Below are positions 33,707-45,836 of a stretch of DNA of 64,000 nucleotides, one piece after another. The translations under genes were made by a program, and so were the position numbers. Within the stretch, counting starts at the first letter, position 1; each line of letters opens with the position of its first letter. Source of the stretch: Hymenopus coronatus (Eukaryota; Arthropoda; Insecta; Mantodea; Hymenopodidae); NCBI GenBank assembly GCA_030762935.1, contig CM060880.1, positions 18,407,001 through 18,471,000 of the forward strand, in the 5' to 3' direction. The notes beneath the pieces are model-generated. The model worked only from the letters and a program-made list of their open reading frames with translations. It was not told the DNA's origin and ran no database searches.

Positions 33707-34659
33707 TCCTTTTAGTGCCAGCCCTAATAGCAGCATGTTATCCAAGCAATTTTAGAGGAGATTCAGGGTTTTAAATTATTAGTAATAAAATGAGTACCAA
33801 ACGACATAGAGAGCTGAATCTTTTTACATTTTTAGTAAACCGTTTTGTCTACTGTACAATATGCATTATATGTATGGGAATATTTTTAAAAAATTGAAAA
33901 CAAAAGAAACTTTTGAAAATAAAATTAAAAATCCCATAATAATCAATAATTAGGCATTCAAAACCTCACTACACAGAAAGTTCAGGCTAATTAAATGAAA
34001 GTATGGATATTTCTTTACTAAAACAGCATCCTGCTTTGGTGTGGTGTTTTATTTTTAAAATCAAACAATTAATTCATCTAACCTGAAACTGAAAAAAAAA
34101 AAATGCACGCATGCACCCACCCACATACACACACACAAAATGCATGATGCCACTATTAATGAAAATGGCATAAAACAATAGGATACAAATGTAACGTAGA
34201 TTACTGTACAATTTAGCACTTGTATTGTTGCGTAGTTGAATAGTCGATTCACATTGTATTTATTGTCTGGTTACACATCTGTATTTGCATACGTAGGAGG
34301 GCCGTTGTTATCGGATGTATTTTCAGTGCTGATGCTAGAATATACATCTTCTTCTCTCACGTTGATGTCAGAAACTCTTTCAGCAGGTCTGAAGATTCAA
34401 AAACACTCACTTTCTTCTAATACATTGCAAACTGAAGCTCTTATGTTCTCTTTGGTTCATAACCTTCGGCTAGAGGACACATGTTTCAACCAGGCTAAAC
34501 AAACACCTGCAAGAGAAATTAAATTTGGAACTAATTTAACGCTTTGGAGTGAAGATAAGGTCCGGAAATTCTCCAGTAAAGCTTTCTCTATGACTATGAC
34601 GTAGAAAATACACAGACTTTCCTGCTGGAAAGAGCTGATCATGATTGCCACTAAAAGGA
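33707..34659 (-). mobile_element. Non-autonomous piggyBac-like element
   Basis: Flanked by TTAA on both sides (33703-33706 and 34660-34663). TIR TCCTTTTAGTGCCA at the left and the complement TGCCACTAAAAGGA at the right, fitting the CCYTTT-type piggyBac ends. On the minus strand near 34400-34270 an acidic N-terminal-like peptide (RPAERVSDINVREEDVY, STENTSDNNGPPTYANT) resembles a piggyBac transposase N-terminus. No transposase core. A direct-repeat relative lies at 3031-4768. Confidence 0.8.
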
Positions 34660-34663
34660 TTAA

Positions 34664-35514
34664 AAGCTATTCTTACAAAATCTGATTCTGTGAACTTTTT
34701 CTCATTTGAGATAAACTTATATTACACATTTGTAGTAGGTATAAGAAGGATACAGTAGGCTAAAGCAAGTCAAATATATAAAAAACAATTTGATATGCGA
34801 TGACTTTGAAATTCACTGCTCAGTGTATGACCACAAGAAAAACTGAACAGCGACTCACCAACAACCTGAAAAAGTAAAGTATTTGCAAATATTATCTAAT
34901 AAATAAGGATGTCTCAGAAATGGTTGGTCGTACAAAAAATTTGTCATAAATTGCAGGCTTAACAGGATTTACATTTTTTTTATTAGTAGTTGAGATTTTC
35001 TTATGGTTTACCAATTATGTGAAAGCCATTTACAATGAGGATTTGACAAGCTTTCCCCAGAAAATTCAATGTATATATTTAATTTGTTTTGGAAATATTT
35101 TAAAATATAGATTTTCTTGATTTTATTTTTTAAGAATATAATGAATAATGACAAATTTTTCCAAGTAAAGGGTAGTTTTGGATTGAACATTTTTTTTTAA
35201 TTTAAGCTTCATACTGTATCCTTGGCTTAACTGAACATATATACTGAGTTAGTTCATAAACCTGGTATATTTTTCATTTGATATATTTTAATTTCATGCG
35301 AAATAGATGAGGCTGTATTACAGTATGAAGTCTATTTTATTTTTATGGTAAGGAATAAGGAATCTGAAATCACTATAAAAATTAAAACATTCACACTCGT
35401 ATTTGCTTTTACCGGTAAAAACTGGAAGGTTGTTTTGGAGGAATTACCCTTCCCACTATATTGTAAATGATGAATAAAAATTCCACTTCTTATTCCTCTC
35501 ATTCTCTCTTACAG
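34664..35514. other. Intron 4, end: R1 fragment and unassigned sequence
   Basis: A forward R1 fragment lies at about 34870-35190 (GGATGTCTCAGAAATGGTTG, CCCCAGAAAATTCAATGTAT). The rest is AT-rich, ending in the acceptor CTCTCTTACAG at 35504-35514. Confidence 0.5.
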
Positions 35515-35658
35515 GTTGCAGACAAAATTTTTGGTGATATATTTTTAAAATGTGATCAACACATTCTAAGTGTATGGACTGACTATTCACCTCATCCGTT
35601 ACAAGAACAGGAACCTGAGGGAGATCGAAGATGGATTGAAAAACATGAATTTCTCCAG
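35515..35658 (+). CDS. drosha: drosha exon: linker between RNase III domains
   Basis: A 48-codon, phase-0 exon (acceptor CTTACAG, donor CAG|GTGAGC). It gives VADKIFGDIFLKCDQHILSV, WTDYSPHPLQEQEPEGDRRW and IEKHEFLQ. YPLHPLQ.QEP..DR.WIE is the conserved linker that separates domains a and b in Drosha. Direct continuation from GGFQ of the previous exon and into KLTTFE of the next fits the family. Confidence 0.95.
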
Positions 35659-35829
35659 GTGAGCAGAAAACAAATACTCATTAAAGCTTTAGTTTAAACC
35701 CAGCCCGTCAGAAGTGCTTCACTTTTATAGTTACATTGCTAATGTAGAGAAGAGAATTACTATCATTTCATCTATCAAAATTTTATATGCATAATAGTAA
35801 TGATAGCCAACACTCCAGATGGGGATAGG

Positions 35830-35960
35830 TGATGCTGGCCACATCACCTCCCTGAATGGTCAGATGGTTGCCCTTCTCTACTATGCATAGGCCAGCAGTG
35901 GTGTGAGGCCAGCAGTTGGGTTGGTAGTCCCAGACTCATAAGGGCCTAATGGCACAGTTA
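35830..35960. repeat. Possible old repeat (S6-like)
   Basis: GGTGATGCTGGCCACATCAC, ATGCATAGGCCAGCAGTGG. It shares short words with 12380-12490 and 38760-38900. The family status is a weak inference. Confidence 0.35.
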
Positions 35961-36203
35961 TGTTCATGAGGAAAATATCACAATGCGTTTGGGATGGCTA
36001 TTATTCCCTGTCTTAGACATTTGGTTGTTTGCATAATTGGTCACTGGATGATCCCCCTTCTGCCCTTCCTGATTATAGGTGATGTAATGTGTGTAAACAC
36101 AGCAAAGACATAGCTCAGGGCCATATAAAATACATCAGACCCTGAAATTTGTGCTTCTTTTATGACAATGTCATTAGTATACGGACAAAATGAGATTCAT
36201 TTA

Positions 36204-36927
36204 CGAGCTGTGATGAAAAAAAAATAGTGGGAATTTTTATTTTTCTTAAACAATCTTTATTTATGCATGTATATCAACTTTGTGCCCTTCAAAATAAATT
36301 CCCTCAGATATAATACACTCGTGCCAGTATTTTTTCCACTCTTGGAAGCAACTCTGGTATTCATTTTCCTTATGGTATTCAGCTACTTCAATTCTGATTT
36401 TAGCTCACCAATAGTGGTTAAAAGATGTCCTTTCATGTTCTCCTCTGCCTCGAGAATAGTACGAAGTCACAGGGGGCCTTGTCTGGTGAATAAGGTGGCT
36501 GAGGCAATATAACGTTTCTGGTTTTTGCCAAATAATCACGAACAAGCATTAAGGTGTGCAGGAGCACTATTCATGTGTGGTTTTGCAAAAATTCTCGTCG
36601 TTTTCTTCAGATTACTTCATGCAAACGGTGCATAACTTCTAGGCAATATTCCTTATTGACTGTATAACCATATGACAAAACCATTTCTTTACATCTTCCA
36701 CATTGTTGTCAGTATGTCATGTGTTAGGACGTTCAGGGGATTGTCATCTTTAGAGTCTTCTCAACCCTCTTTGAAATGTTGATACCACTTAAAACCCCTT
36801 GTCTTACACATAGTAGATATGTCAAAAGCTGAAGCCAACATTTCAAACACTTAACTCAAAAGTTTTGAAAATTGGTTGTATAAAGCTGCAAATTAAAAAA
36901 TTCCCATTATATTTTTATCACACCTGA
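36204..36927 (-). mobile_element. mariner-like element remnant with GTGATAAAAATA-type TIRs
   Basis: Left end CGAGCTGTGATGAAAAAAAA and right end, as complement, TCAGGTGTGATAAAAATATA are inverted repeats of about 33 bp flanked by TA. The interior on the minus strand has mariner-transposase-like traces (TTCACCAGACAAGGCCCC near 36490-36470). No open transposase frame remains. Confidence 0.65.
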
Positions 36928-37039
36928 TATGTGTTATATGTATTGTTCTCTACTAAATATAAATTTATTTTCATTTATTTATTTCCCTAACTTATAAGTA
37001 TTGTGGAACCAATGTGTACAATATATTACCTGGACATTA

Positions 37040-37247
37040 TAAAGAACTGGTTTACAGCAAATGTAAACTTTCAATAACTAAAGCTCTCTTAGAGCATATG
37101 TCCTTCAACATTCTAGAATTTAAAAATATAAATGTATAAATACTGATACTTGTACATACTACTGTAAATATATATACTGACGAAGCCATGATTTATGTGA
37201 AAATCGAAAGGTGAATAAAGATGATTATTATTATTATTATTATTATT
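37040..37247 (+). mobile_element. Retroposon 3' end with (ATT)n tail
   Basis: GAAAATCGAAAGGTGAATAA followed by (ATT)n at about 37222-37247 looks like the 3' end of a non-LTR element. No coding part is seen. Confidence 0.45.
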
Positions 37248-38370
37248 GCACCTTTTGTTTCATTGAACTGTTTTTGAAAGAAGTACCTATCATGAATTTA
37301 GAGAAACCATATTTTTTTTGTATTCAGCAAACATTTTTGTTTGCATTACGTTTTACAGTTTTATTTGTTATATATTTCAATACCTTATAGTTAATTTAAT
37401 CAACACTTTTTTTTTCAATTGTATGTATATTAGAAACCGTAAATGTCATAATTGCAAATGAGGAGGTGTTTAATTTTAAACTCTGTTTATATTTTTAAGT
37501 TGTCATTTAGTCACTGAAACAATGAAGTTTGATATCATCTATTATTAACTTTTGAATTCCTGTACTGTAACATTAAATTTGCATGATAAACTATGGCTAT
37601 AGCCATCACATACTTTGTAGTAAAATAGGGTTGGAGAAATTGTAAATTAAATAAATAGTAAAATATTCTAAAATTGCAGTTTTGTGAAAAAGAATTTTTA
37701 GGCATTGCCTAAATCATTTATCATGAGATTCCGTTATACCCAAAATTTATTTTTCATATCAAATTTTAAGATTTAAACCATAGATGTCAATATTTGAATA
37801 TTACTGTTTAAAAATTGAATCTTAAAAAATTTGTAATATTAAACAAGGACACTATATATTATATGAATACAATTTTATGGTACTAAGCCTGCTTGTGCAG
37901 ATCTCAAATAATGTATGCAAATAGATTTAAGGATGCATATCAAACTTGGTTGAAAGAAAAAAAGAATCAACTGTAAATTACAATTTTTAGGCTAGCTGCA
38001 TAAGCTACAAAGTTTCTTTCCAATATGGGAAGTAGGATTTTTTCTAAGTCCAACGTTAGCAGAATATTTTTTCGAAGCACAGCTTTACATTTTATAATAT
38101 AACATGATTTCATATTGGAAAACATTTTCTTAACATAAATTAAAGCTTATAATTTTTTATTCATGTACTTACAGCACATGTAGCCATTCTGAAGAATGCA
38201 ATACAGCCAAATTATCCACTTTGAATCGCATAACAGAAGGCAGCAAATAGTGTTTTATCGTCAGTAAATTACACTAGCTGTACAATTTGTCACTCCTGTT
38301 GCACTAACTATATAACTATGTACACTGTTTTTCCCTAAATTACTAGCTAAGTACACGAAGCAATTAACTC
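37248..38370. other. Intron 5: AT-rich, no recognised element
   Basis: Long AT-rich stretch with no structure that I can support. Confidence 0.4.
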
Positions 38371-38900
38371 ACTTGTTAACTAATCCTAGCCTAAATCTAA
38401 TCTCTCTACACCACAGGGTACACCTACTTAATGTCTTCCACAATTCCGAGAAGGGTGTGCTAAATGATTTTTTGGTGCCGATATTCCACAAAAACTCACA
38501 TATGTGAGCATCCAATGTTTGTATTGAGTGCCGCTTCTGGATAGATGATAGTTTAGAGCTCGCAAATGTGCACATTTGTCATTAGATCTACAAAGTACAG
38601 AGAATGATTTACTGCCAGGTGGGCAGGAAATCCTCAAGTGCACAGTGGTGCACAGAATACTCCCAAGTTCAATCTCTCCCATGGGGATGCAGATTTTATA
38701 ACGCTGGCACCCACTTAGCATCATGAGGAAAGCAAGGAACTGCAATAAGCAGCAATCCTGGTGTATTGAGCCAACTTTCCAGCTGGAGGATGCATGAGGC
38801 TGACCACTTCACATCCCCATTTTGGTTGATCACCCAAGTCTGCCATGCATGATGTCAGCAGATGAGTTGGCAGGCCTTGACCTCTCTTGGGCTGTCATGC
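38371..38900. other. Intron 5: less AT-rich block of unknown origin
   Basis: 38400-38750 has a base composition unlike its surroundings and a 105-codon minus-strand frame (38428-38745; ...CPPGSKSFSVLCRSNDKCAHL). I do not recognise a family. It may be an old transposon. 38760-38900 shares words with the S6-like repeat. Confidence 0.35.
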
Positions 38901-39224
38901 CATCGATTTATTATTTTGTTTAATAAACAGGACAAACATCAGGATTTTAGATATATACTAAAACCCCCAAAAAGATTTTTTTTTTTTTAAACTTAACGCC
39001 CTTTAATCTGGTTGGTCATATTGGACGATGATTGAAATGATGCTCAAATGATCTTGGGGTCTTTGGAGCTTAAAGTTTCTTGACATTTGTCTTCTCAGGA
39101 TAAGGGAAAACCCTGAAAAAAAAACTTATCTGGGCAAATATTTTTCATTAATGTTATTAATATGGCTACATTTATTGTATGCATGTATATATATTTATTC
39201 TGTTTTAAACTTGAAAAAATGTAA

Positions 39225-39440
39225 TATTATTTTTGGACGCTCTTTAACTGCTATGGTTCTCAATGTCCCATTCTATACTGGGCATGAAAGACTGCTTAAT
39301 TTTGCTCAGAGGCCTTTCTATCAGGCTTGTTACTTCCCTGCCGAAGGAAGCCATGCTAAGGATTTTTACGCCTGAAAAAATCCATTGTCCTCCACTGGGT
39401 TTAAACCTGCGACCTTGGATATATGAAGTTAGCACGGAGG
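39225..39440 (-). mobile_element. SINE family S1, copy with truncated head
   Basis: Same body as 7010-7302: GGCTTCCTTCGGCAGGGAAG, CCTGATAGAAAGGCCTCTGA. The tRNA-like head (GGTTTAAACCTGCGACC region on +) has lost its middle. Confidence 0.7.
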
Positions 39441-39504
39441 GCAACGTTTAAATTTGATGTGTCCAATAACATGTATATGTTTCAAAGGATGAATAAAACT
39501 CACC

Positions 39505-39580
39505 CTGAGTGAGATTTGAACTGGTGATTTGTTGAATGCAAGGTAGGCATGCTACCACCACACTACCCACAGGCAGGCAA
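39505..39580 (-). mobile_element. tRNA-like SINE head (S5)
   Basis: The minus strand gives GGTAGTGTGGTGGTAGCATG and CCAGTTCAAATCTCACTCAG, A- and B-box-like, with a degenerate anticodon arm. Confidence 0.45.
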
Positions 39581-40048
39581 AAAAAAAAAGGTTTATGTAG
39601 GAAGTAAAAAAACCAAAAGAATATTAACATAAATATACCTATTACAAAAAAAAACATTTTATCGGATTCCATTTACCCATTGGAAACCTTTGAAATGGAA
39701 TACAATTAAGACCTTGTGAAATCTTCAACAGCAAACAATAAGTCATTGCAAAAAGGGAGATAACATTAAAGAATAAACATGTATGATGATTAATAGCTCA
39801 GTTTTAAATTATGATATTGGAGTCAAAACAGGCAATACATTTCAGCTTTTCTACTTTTACAATAATGTTGGGCAAAAAACTACAAATTTTGTTGAAATAA
39901 TTGCTGCAATCTACACAATCTTTTGACTACAAAATGCAAAAGCATAGTTATATTATTATATTTTAGATCTGCAATCCAAGCAGTAGCATTAACTCAGGGT
40001 CCAAAAATAGAAAAAATAACAGGAATTCACTGTTTGATTAAACAGATA
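39581..40048. other. Intron 5: unassigned stretch
   Basis: AT-rich, nothing recognised. Confidence 0.35.
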
Positions 40049-40584
40049 CAAGATTTGAATAAATAGAATAGAATAAAAATTTATTCATCCAATTGATCAT
40101 ATTACATGTCAGGAACTTATAACCGAGATTCATATTAATGGATATACACAACAAGAATTAGAAGAAAGAAAATAAAACAAAATGTTTCAGAAGTGTACAT
40201 AAATTCATGGCTCCGTCAAATATTTAAGTCATTACATATTAAATTTGAGAAGCAGACGTAAAGCATATACATAGGTACAAAGAGTTATATACAATTATTT
40301 ACAGCAGCATTGTTACTTATCTAGAAATTCCATAACAGTATAAAAAGGATTTGATAACAGGAATGACAACAGTTTCTTTTTAAATAATTTAGCATCTTCC
40401 ATGTTTTTAATGTGAGAAGGTAATTTATTATAAAGTTTAATCCCCGTGTGATAAGATGTTTTCTTCGCAAGGTCAGTTCTGTGATATTGAGTATGTAGGT
40501 GCCCTTTCTGTCGGTGATTGTGTATCTGTATTTTCCAAAAATTTGTGTTTGTTTATATGGATATGATAAATTACTTCCAGCACG
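40049..40584 (-). pseudogene. LINE 3' end (C-terminal RT peptide and TAGAA tail)
   Basis: The minus strand gives GHLHTQYHRTDLAKKTSYHT, IKLYNKLPSHIKNMEDAKLF and KKKLLSFLLSNPFYTVMEFL then a stop near 40318. This is the same C-terminal motif as in the LINE at 13100-16060 (IKLFNQLPDPLKG), from a different subfamily. The 3' UTR runs to a TAGAA-type tail at about 40049-40075. 5'-truncated; the mariner at 40587 abuts it. Confidence 0.7.
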
Positions 40585-40586
40585 TA

Positions 40587-41748
40587 CGAGGGCTGTAAAT
40601 AAAGTAGTGGCAACATTGATAGAACACAATATTTATTGAACTCACAAGTACAATTGCATTACTTTCCTTCAATGTAGTCACCCACAAAGTCCCTGACCTT
40701 TTGTCAAATGTAGGGCAGCCATTGGGGACGCTGGCAAGGCGATCTCTGTTGATGACTGCGACGGAGCCCTACTGCGCGGACTACAGATGGCACGTCAGGA
40801 AATCGGAGGCCTCAGAGGGGTTCCTTCATGCGTTGTCATGCAACATCTCGCAATAAACGTGGACGTTTGTGCCTCATAGCCGGACGAAGATGTCGCTCCA
40901 GAAATTGGCAATAGTAGTCACTGTTGGCGGTTTGTTCCTCAGGCACAGCATGCGTAAGAATAACCTCCGAGTAGTCGTATGCCACAATCAGCATCAGCTT
41001 CATTTGAATGGGTTCCTGTCGAACTTTCTGTGGACGTGGTGAACCTGGTCACGCCATTCATTCGACTAACGCTTCAATTCGGCTCATAGGCTCATGCCCA
41101 CGTCTCATCAATGGCGACAATACGCTGCAGAAATGCGTCTTCTTCATTGCAGTATCTGTCCAGGTGGATGCCAGCCAGTGCATACCGGTGCCATTTCTGT
41201 ACCTCAGTGAGTCGATGTGGAACCCAATGGGAAGCAATTTTCCTCAGGGGAAGACATTTCGTCAGGATATGCCACACAGTTTGAGACCAACCTCTACAGA
41301 TAACTCCTGGACAGTCCATCGATGGTCAATGGCAACGAGACCACTCACAATCTCAATCTGATCTTGCAGAATGGACGGCTGACCTGTGCGGTGCAAATCC
41401 GCAGTCTCAGTCCGACCTGAACGAAACGCCTTGACTCATTGTGCAAACGTGCTGTACGGCAATGCATTCCCGTCACAGGCTTTACGTAATCCTCGATAAC
41501 ATGCTGATGCATTTTTTCCATGGGAAACCTCGATTTTAATCCACGAACGCTGATCGCTTTTGGTAAACATGCTTTAGAGCGGTGCACTTGACACTGTTCA
41601 CTTCAACGCTACACAGCAACTGGCAGTCCGACCAATGCACACCACACATCGATACTAGTCACCTGATCGCTCCCATATCCTATTGGCTCATACCTGCTCT
41701 CCTGTGAATGTGGGGACCATGTTGCCACTACTTTCTTTACAGTCCTCG
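40587..41748 (-). mobile_element. mariner-like element, GC-richer, full length with both TIRs
   Basis: TIRs CGAGGGCTGTAAATAAAGTA (left) and its complement at the right (ACTTTCTTTACAGTCCTCG), flanked by TA (40585-40586 and 41749-41750); 1162 bp. Minus-strand frames: KSRFPMEKMHQHVIEDYVK (N-terminus near 41530), ASHWVPHRLTEVQKWHRYAL, then FLQRIVAIDETWA with the first catalytic Asp (near 41100). Downstream the frame is broken. Base composition is clearly richer in GC than the intron, which suggests a foreign or fairly recent element. Confidence 0.85.
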
Positions 41749-41750
41749 TA

Positions 41751-42780
41751 TATACAGGCACAGGCAAGATGTGTAATGATTTTAATAAATCTCTGCAAGA
41801 TATCCTATTTGTTTTTGCATGTCATTATTCTACTTGAACACTTTTTCAATTTCAGTTGCAACCCTTCAGAGAACCTACTATCACAATAGATTCCTGCATA
41901 TTATGGATTGAAAAATAATGAGTATTGGAATCAAATTCAAAATAAAGCGCAAAGAAAAGTACCATTGGAATTAGCTATAATGTATTATTAAGAAGGAGAT
42001 TAATAAGAATTAAAACTTTAAATTGACTACAAATATTTCAAAAGAGAAATAAATCATAAAAAACCTGAACTCCTTTGAAAAACAGCTTGCCCACTGCAGT
42101 GAATCTTGACAGTGTAAACAATAATCTCCAAAACCTGTCCCAGTAAGCTCTGGCTATAAAGTAAAACTAGAATCATTTAAATCTCAATTTGTGCATATAA
42201 AAGATCAAGTTTGGTATTTCTCCAACATTTTGTTTTTGCATTGCTTTTCACATTCACACTCAAACCCATAGCCACACCTGCCTCCTCCTCCTCCTCACAC
42301 ACACACACACACGCACACGCACACGCACCCCCACACCCACACACACACACACACACACTTACTTTTGCACTTGATTCTTCCTTTAATAATATGAGCTCTT
42401 CAGTATGCATTTTATCTAAATTCACCAAAATAATAAACACAGTAATTGTGATATAAATTATAATTATCCCCCCGTGCCACATACTCATCAATGCTGCATT
42501 TTAAAATTAAAGATAACCTTACTATATTTTGTGTATGCAGGTAATATAATTTACTGATATTTTAGTTTGTGTGGAAATAAACTAGTGCTGTATGACATTA
42601 AATGCTGCAAAATTTGGGTGTACAAACTATAATGAATTAAATAATTTAAATAATAAAACAAAATTCATATGGAAACTGAAATAAGTTTAAGAAAATAAAC
42701 CATATAATGAAACACAAAACATAACTCATGGAAGTAAGAAAGAGATATATTTTATTTGTGTTATACCCTTTCCTTTTCAG
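41751..42780. other. Intron 5, end: CA microsatellite and AT-rich sequence
   Basis: A (CA)n tract with CG/CC interruptions at about 42296-42358. Otherwise AT-rich, ending in a strong acceptor CCTTTCCTTTTCAG at 42767-42780. Confidence 0.5.
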
Positions 42781-42884
42781 AAACTTACTACATTTGAAAG
42801 ATCTGTAGGTGTTGAATTTAAACACATTCGACTGCTAGCAAGAGCTTTTACGTATAGAAGTGTAGGATACTCACCATTGACGTT
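42781..42884 (+). CDS. drosha: drosha exon: start of RNase III domain b
   Basis: Exon of 104 bp (acceptor CTTTTCAG, donor TT|GTAAGT). It reads KLTTFERSVGVEFKHIRLLA, RAFTYRSVGYSPLTL; the last codon is completed by G at 45377. This matches KLTEFEEAIGVIFTHVRLLARAFTLR of Drosha domain b. Continuity with FLQ| of the previous exon reproduces the family's LQKLT.FE. Confidence 0.95.
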
Positions 42885-43544
42885 GTAAGTATTGTTATTT
42901 TGCTTTATTTATAGTCACTTTAACAATTAGTCATATTGCAACTTTTATCCATGTGTACAATATTAAACATTCTGTACATAACGTTGATTAAAGTAATTGT
43001 TTAAAATCATTACAAAGGTGTTTTTCATTTTGAATTCTTGAACATACCTGGAGCATTATAACCTATTATATATCATACACTTTAGTTGATGCCTATGTTA
43101 TGTTTTTATCTTGTTAAAGAGTTTGATGTCTTTCAAGAAAAATAAAATTCTTGAAATGTAAAGGGTTGTTTAAAGCTATAGACACATCTTCAGGTATGCT
43201 GTCTTCTCTCCTTGGAATAACAACTGCATTCAGTGGTTGGGTGTTTGATGGTAATACGGTTATTGCGGATCTTGCAGTGTGGAGCATTTTCCTTGGCAAG
43301 TAAGAAGGAATTGAATAAGTGTGAATGGCCTATTTGTAATCATGTTAAAATCAGTTGATCGAAGATATTGTAATGTGCAGGTTTTTGTGGAATCTTTTCT
43401 TACTGGTGCAGTTTGCTTGATGTTCTTTCATTCCATTCTTGCTTCCATTTGCCATTTGGTCTATTACAAAAATCGCTTTGATCATCTCTATATATTGGAC
43501 TGGATATTTTTCCACTGTAGGTAGCAGAGTTGTTTTATTGACTT
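42885..43544. other. Intron 6, start: unassigned
   Basis: AT-rich, with a less AT-rich block at about 43160-43310 whose minus-strand frame (MPRKMLHTARSAITVLPSNT) I do not recognise. Confidence 0.35.
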
Positions 43545-44725
43545 CTCGGTCGGCTCTCTCTATACCATACTAATCGAAATAAACATTAGCAGAATGTACT
43601 TATTACTTACGAGAGCTGTCCCAGAAGCACCCGACCTAACAAAGAAGGGACAAAAATTTGGGGGGGAAACATCTTTATTTCTCTACAAGGTCTCCTTTCA
43701 GCTTGATACACTTTTCACATCGATGTTCAATAGCTTCAATATCCTGTTTATAGTGAGATCTATCAGGGTCTGCAAAATAGCCATCAACTGCAAACTCCAC
43801 CTCTTCATTGTTGGCAAATTTTCTACCACCAAGCTATTTCTTCAAGTTTGGAAACAGAAAATATTCAGACGGGGCTAAATCTGGTGAATAGGGTGCATGA
43901 GGAAGCTATTTGGACTTAAACTCATTGATGGGCTTGTGAACTGGTAACCTCATTTAGTTGACCACTGCGATGTTCGGCTTGGCAGCTGGTACGGTCATGC
44001 TTAAACTCTGCCACCCAATATTTCACTGTTGTAAACGAAGGAGCAGATTCCCCCAAAGTAGAATCTTTAATATTAGTTGGACTAAGACCTTTCAGATGAA
44101 AGTATTGTATCACATAACGATGACTAATTTTATCCATGTTTACAAATTCGCTGAGAGCATTCACTAATTATGACTGCCAAACAAATGCTAAAGAATGTAA
44201 AATCGTCCAACTTCAAACTTAAGGTTTCTAAGGTTGGTGGTAATTTTTACCATTGTTGTTGCTTGAAACTACAACTGCTATCTGTGTGTTAGGTTTGGTA
44301 CTTCTGGGACAGCCCTCATAGTTCCTTATAAGCAGAAGGGAATTAAGTGAGTGCACTAGGTTAAAGTGAGAGTCAAATGTTTTTAAAGCTATCGTTATGT
44401 GATTGTCATAGCAAATCGCTTCTTTGCTGGACCAGGAGTAGAACAAAAGAAAAATGGACACATCCTGCATGGGACATTAGCACTTTATAATTGAAACCAA
44501 TAACAAGGAGTATCTCAGAAACATTTACCTCCACAACAAAAACGTAAGGACATCATGTGAATGGAATACATTACATTTTTTCCCTTCTACTTACAAGGTA
44601 TCAAGTAATATGTTTGTATTGTTTATCTCGATTAGCATGATGTTTAGAAGAATAAGCTTTTTAACAATAATTTGTTACAAAGGTGTAGAGAAATTCATGT
44701 GATTGTAACACCTCAGATTTTGTTT
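43545..44725. repeat. R1 repeat split by mariner, then inverted R1 start
   Basis: Forward R1 pieces at 43545-43607 and 44321-44560, then a reverse R1 start at about 44545-44725 (ATCATGTGAATGGAATACAT, GTGTAGAGAAATTCATGTGA), head to head. Confidence 0.5.
43610..44318 (-). mobile_element. mariner of a second family, internally deleted
   Basis: TIRs around GAGAGCTGTCCCAGAAGCAC (left) and the complement of TTTGGTACTTCTGGGACAGC (right), flanked by TA (43608-43609, 44319-44320); 709 bp. On the minus strand 44164-43922 encodes the N-terminal helix-turn-helix: YVIQYFHLKGLSPTNIKDST, VKYWVAEFKHDRTS. The catalytic part is mostly gone, with a ~300-bp C-terminal remnant at the left. It is inserted in an R1 repeat, whose halves lie at 43545-43607 and 44321-44560. 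Confidence 0.8.
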
Positions 44726-45376
44726 TAATATCCAAACTTGTATATGCAAATTAAGCCAATGGCATAACTTTATACTTAAAGCTTAATGTTTAGAAATGTA
44801 CTGCTTCTTAACCTATAGATTAATATTATCAGTAAATTACTTTATTACTTCTCCATTTGCGAAAACAATGAAACTTTTACACATTACAGTTTGTGTTAAT
44901 GCTTTACATTCCTGAATGTATACAGCTTATTATCAAGCTACCTGAAACAGTTTGTATCACTCATAAAAGTCCATCACAATTTGATAAAGTTTTGATTTTC
45001 TTACTCTCATGTAAATCAGACCATAGGCTCAAGAAAATGACAACAAAATGTTTGAAGATCTGATGCTATAAGTTTCCATCTAGGTGGCATGAAGTCACAC
45101 CTGAAAATATTGTCAACCATACCAATTGATAAATTCCAGATTAACATACTGTTACATAGCATTCTTAATGCGGTGCACTCCATTTATTGAGCAGTTAGCA
45201 ATAACTACATGTCAGCAAATTTCAACTATTAATTGAAGCTTGCCTCCATTTAAGTTTACTTTTTCTCAGTAATTAGAATACTCTACAAGAACTATATATT
45301 ATGAAAAAAAATTTAAACTATTATCTGCAATGTGTTATATTAGTTTTATATCCCTTTCTGATGTTTACCATTTCAG
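44726..45376. other. Intron 6, end: unassigned
   Basis: AT-rich, ending in the acceptor TTTACCATTTCAG at 45364-45376. Confidence 0.4.
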
Positions 45377-45482
45377 GGGGTCTAATGAAAGGTTGGAATT
45401 TTTGGGAGATGCAGTGCTAGAGCTGATTGTTACAGAGTATCTTTATAAACATTTTCCTGAGCATCATGAAGGTCATCTTACG
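45377..45482 (+). CDS. drosha: drosha exon: RNase III domain b signature
   Basis: Exon of 106 bp (acceptor TTTCAG, donor ACG|GTAAGT). It reads [35 protein letters not shown]. The metal-binding Glu (45396-45398) and Asp (45408-45410) of LEFLGD are intact. [15 protein letters not shown] is almost invariant in Drosha domain b and does not occur in Dicer. A continuing open frame past the donor to a stop at 45542 is intron. Confidence 0.97.
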
Positions 45483-45836
45483 GTAAGTTACAAAAATAAG
45501 AATAACACTTATTGTTCAACTGTAGCATTTGATGTAATGTAAAGTTTGTTAAAAGTTTTCATCAGAAAAAACAAACAAAGATCAGTGGTTTAAAATGTTC
45601 ATAACATTCTTAACATTGTAGAATTGGGATCCAATTGTGGTTTTACTTTTTTGGTTATGTTATACACCTTAGAATCTTTTCCATTAAAATTTTTAATTAT
45701 TATAAAAACTTAAATTTTTGATAGCAAAGAACAATTAGTAAAATTAAATTTTAAATTTTCATCATGTAGGATATTTCACATGAGACTATTTCCAATTTTT
45801 TAATTTATTTTCTTGAAAATTAAGCTATGCATGAGG

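Noticed and set aside
38428..38745. A 105-residue minus-strand protein as a real gene.
   Set aside because: No recognised domain, no splice context, and it lies in a block of unknown repeat-like origin; listed only as unassigned sequence.
42177..42491. Cysteine/valine-rich or histidine/threonine-rich proteins on either strand.
   Set aside because: They are translations of a CA microsatellite.
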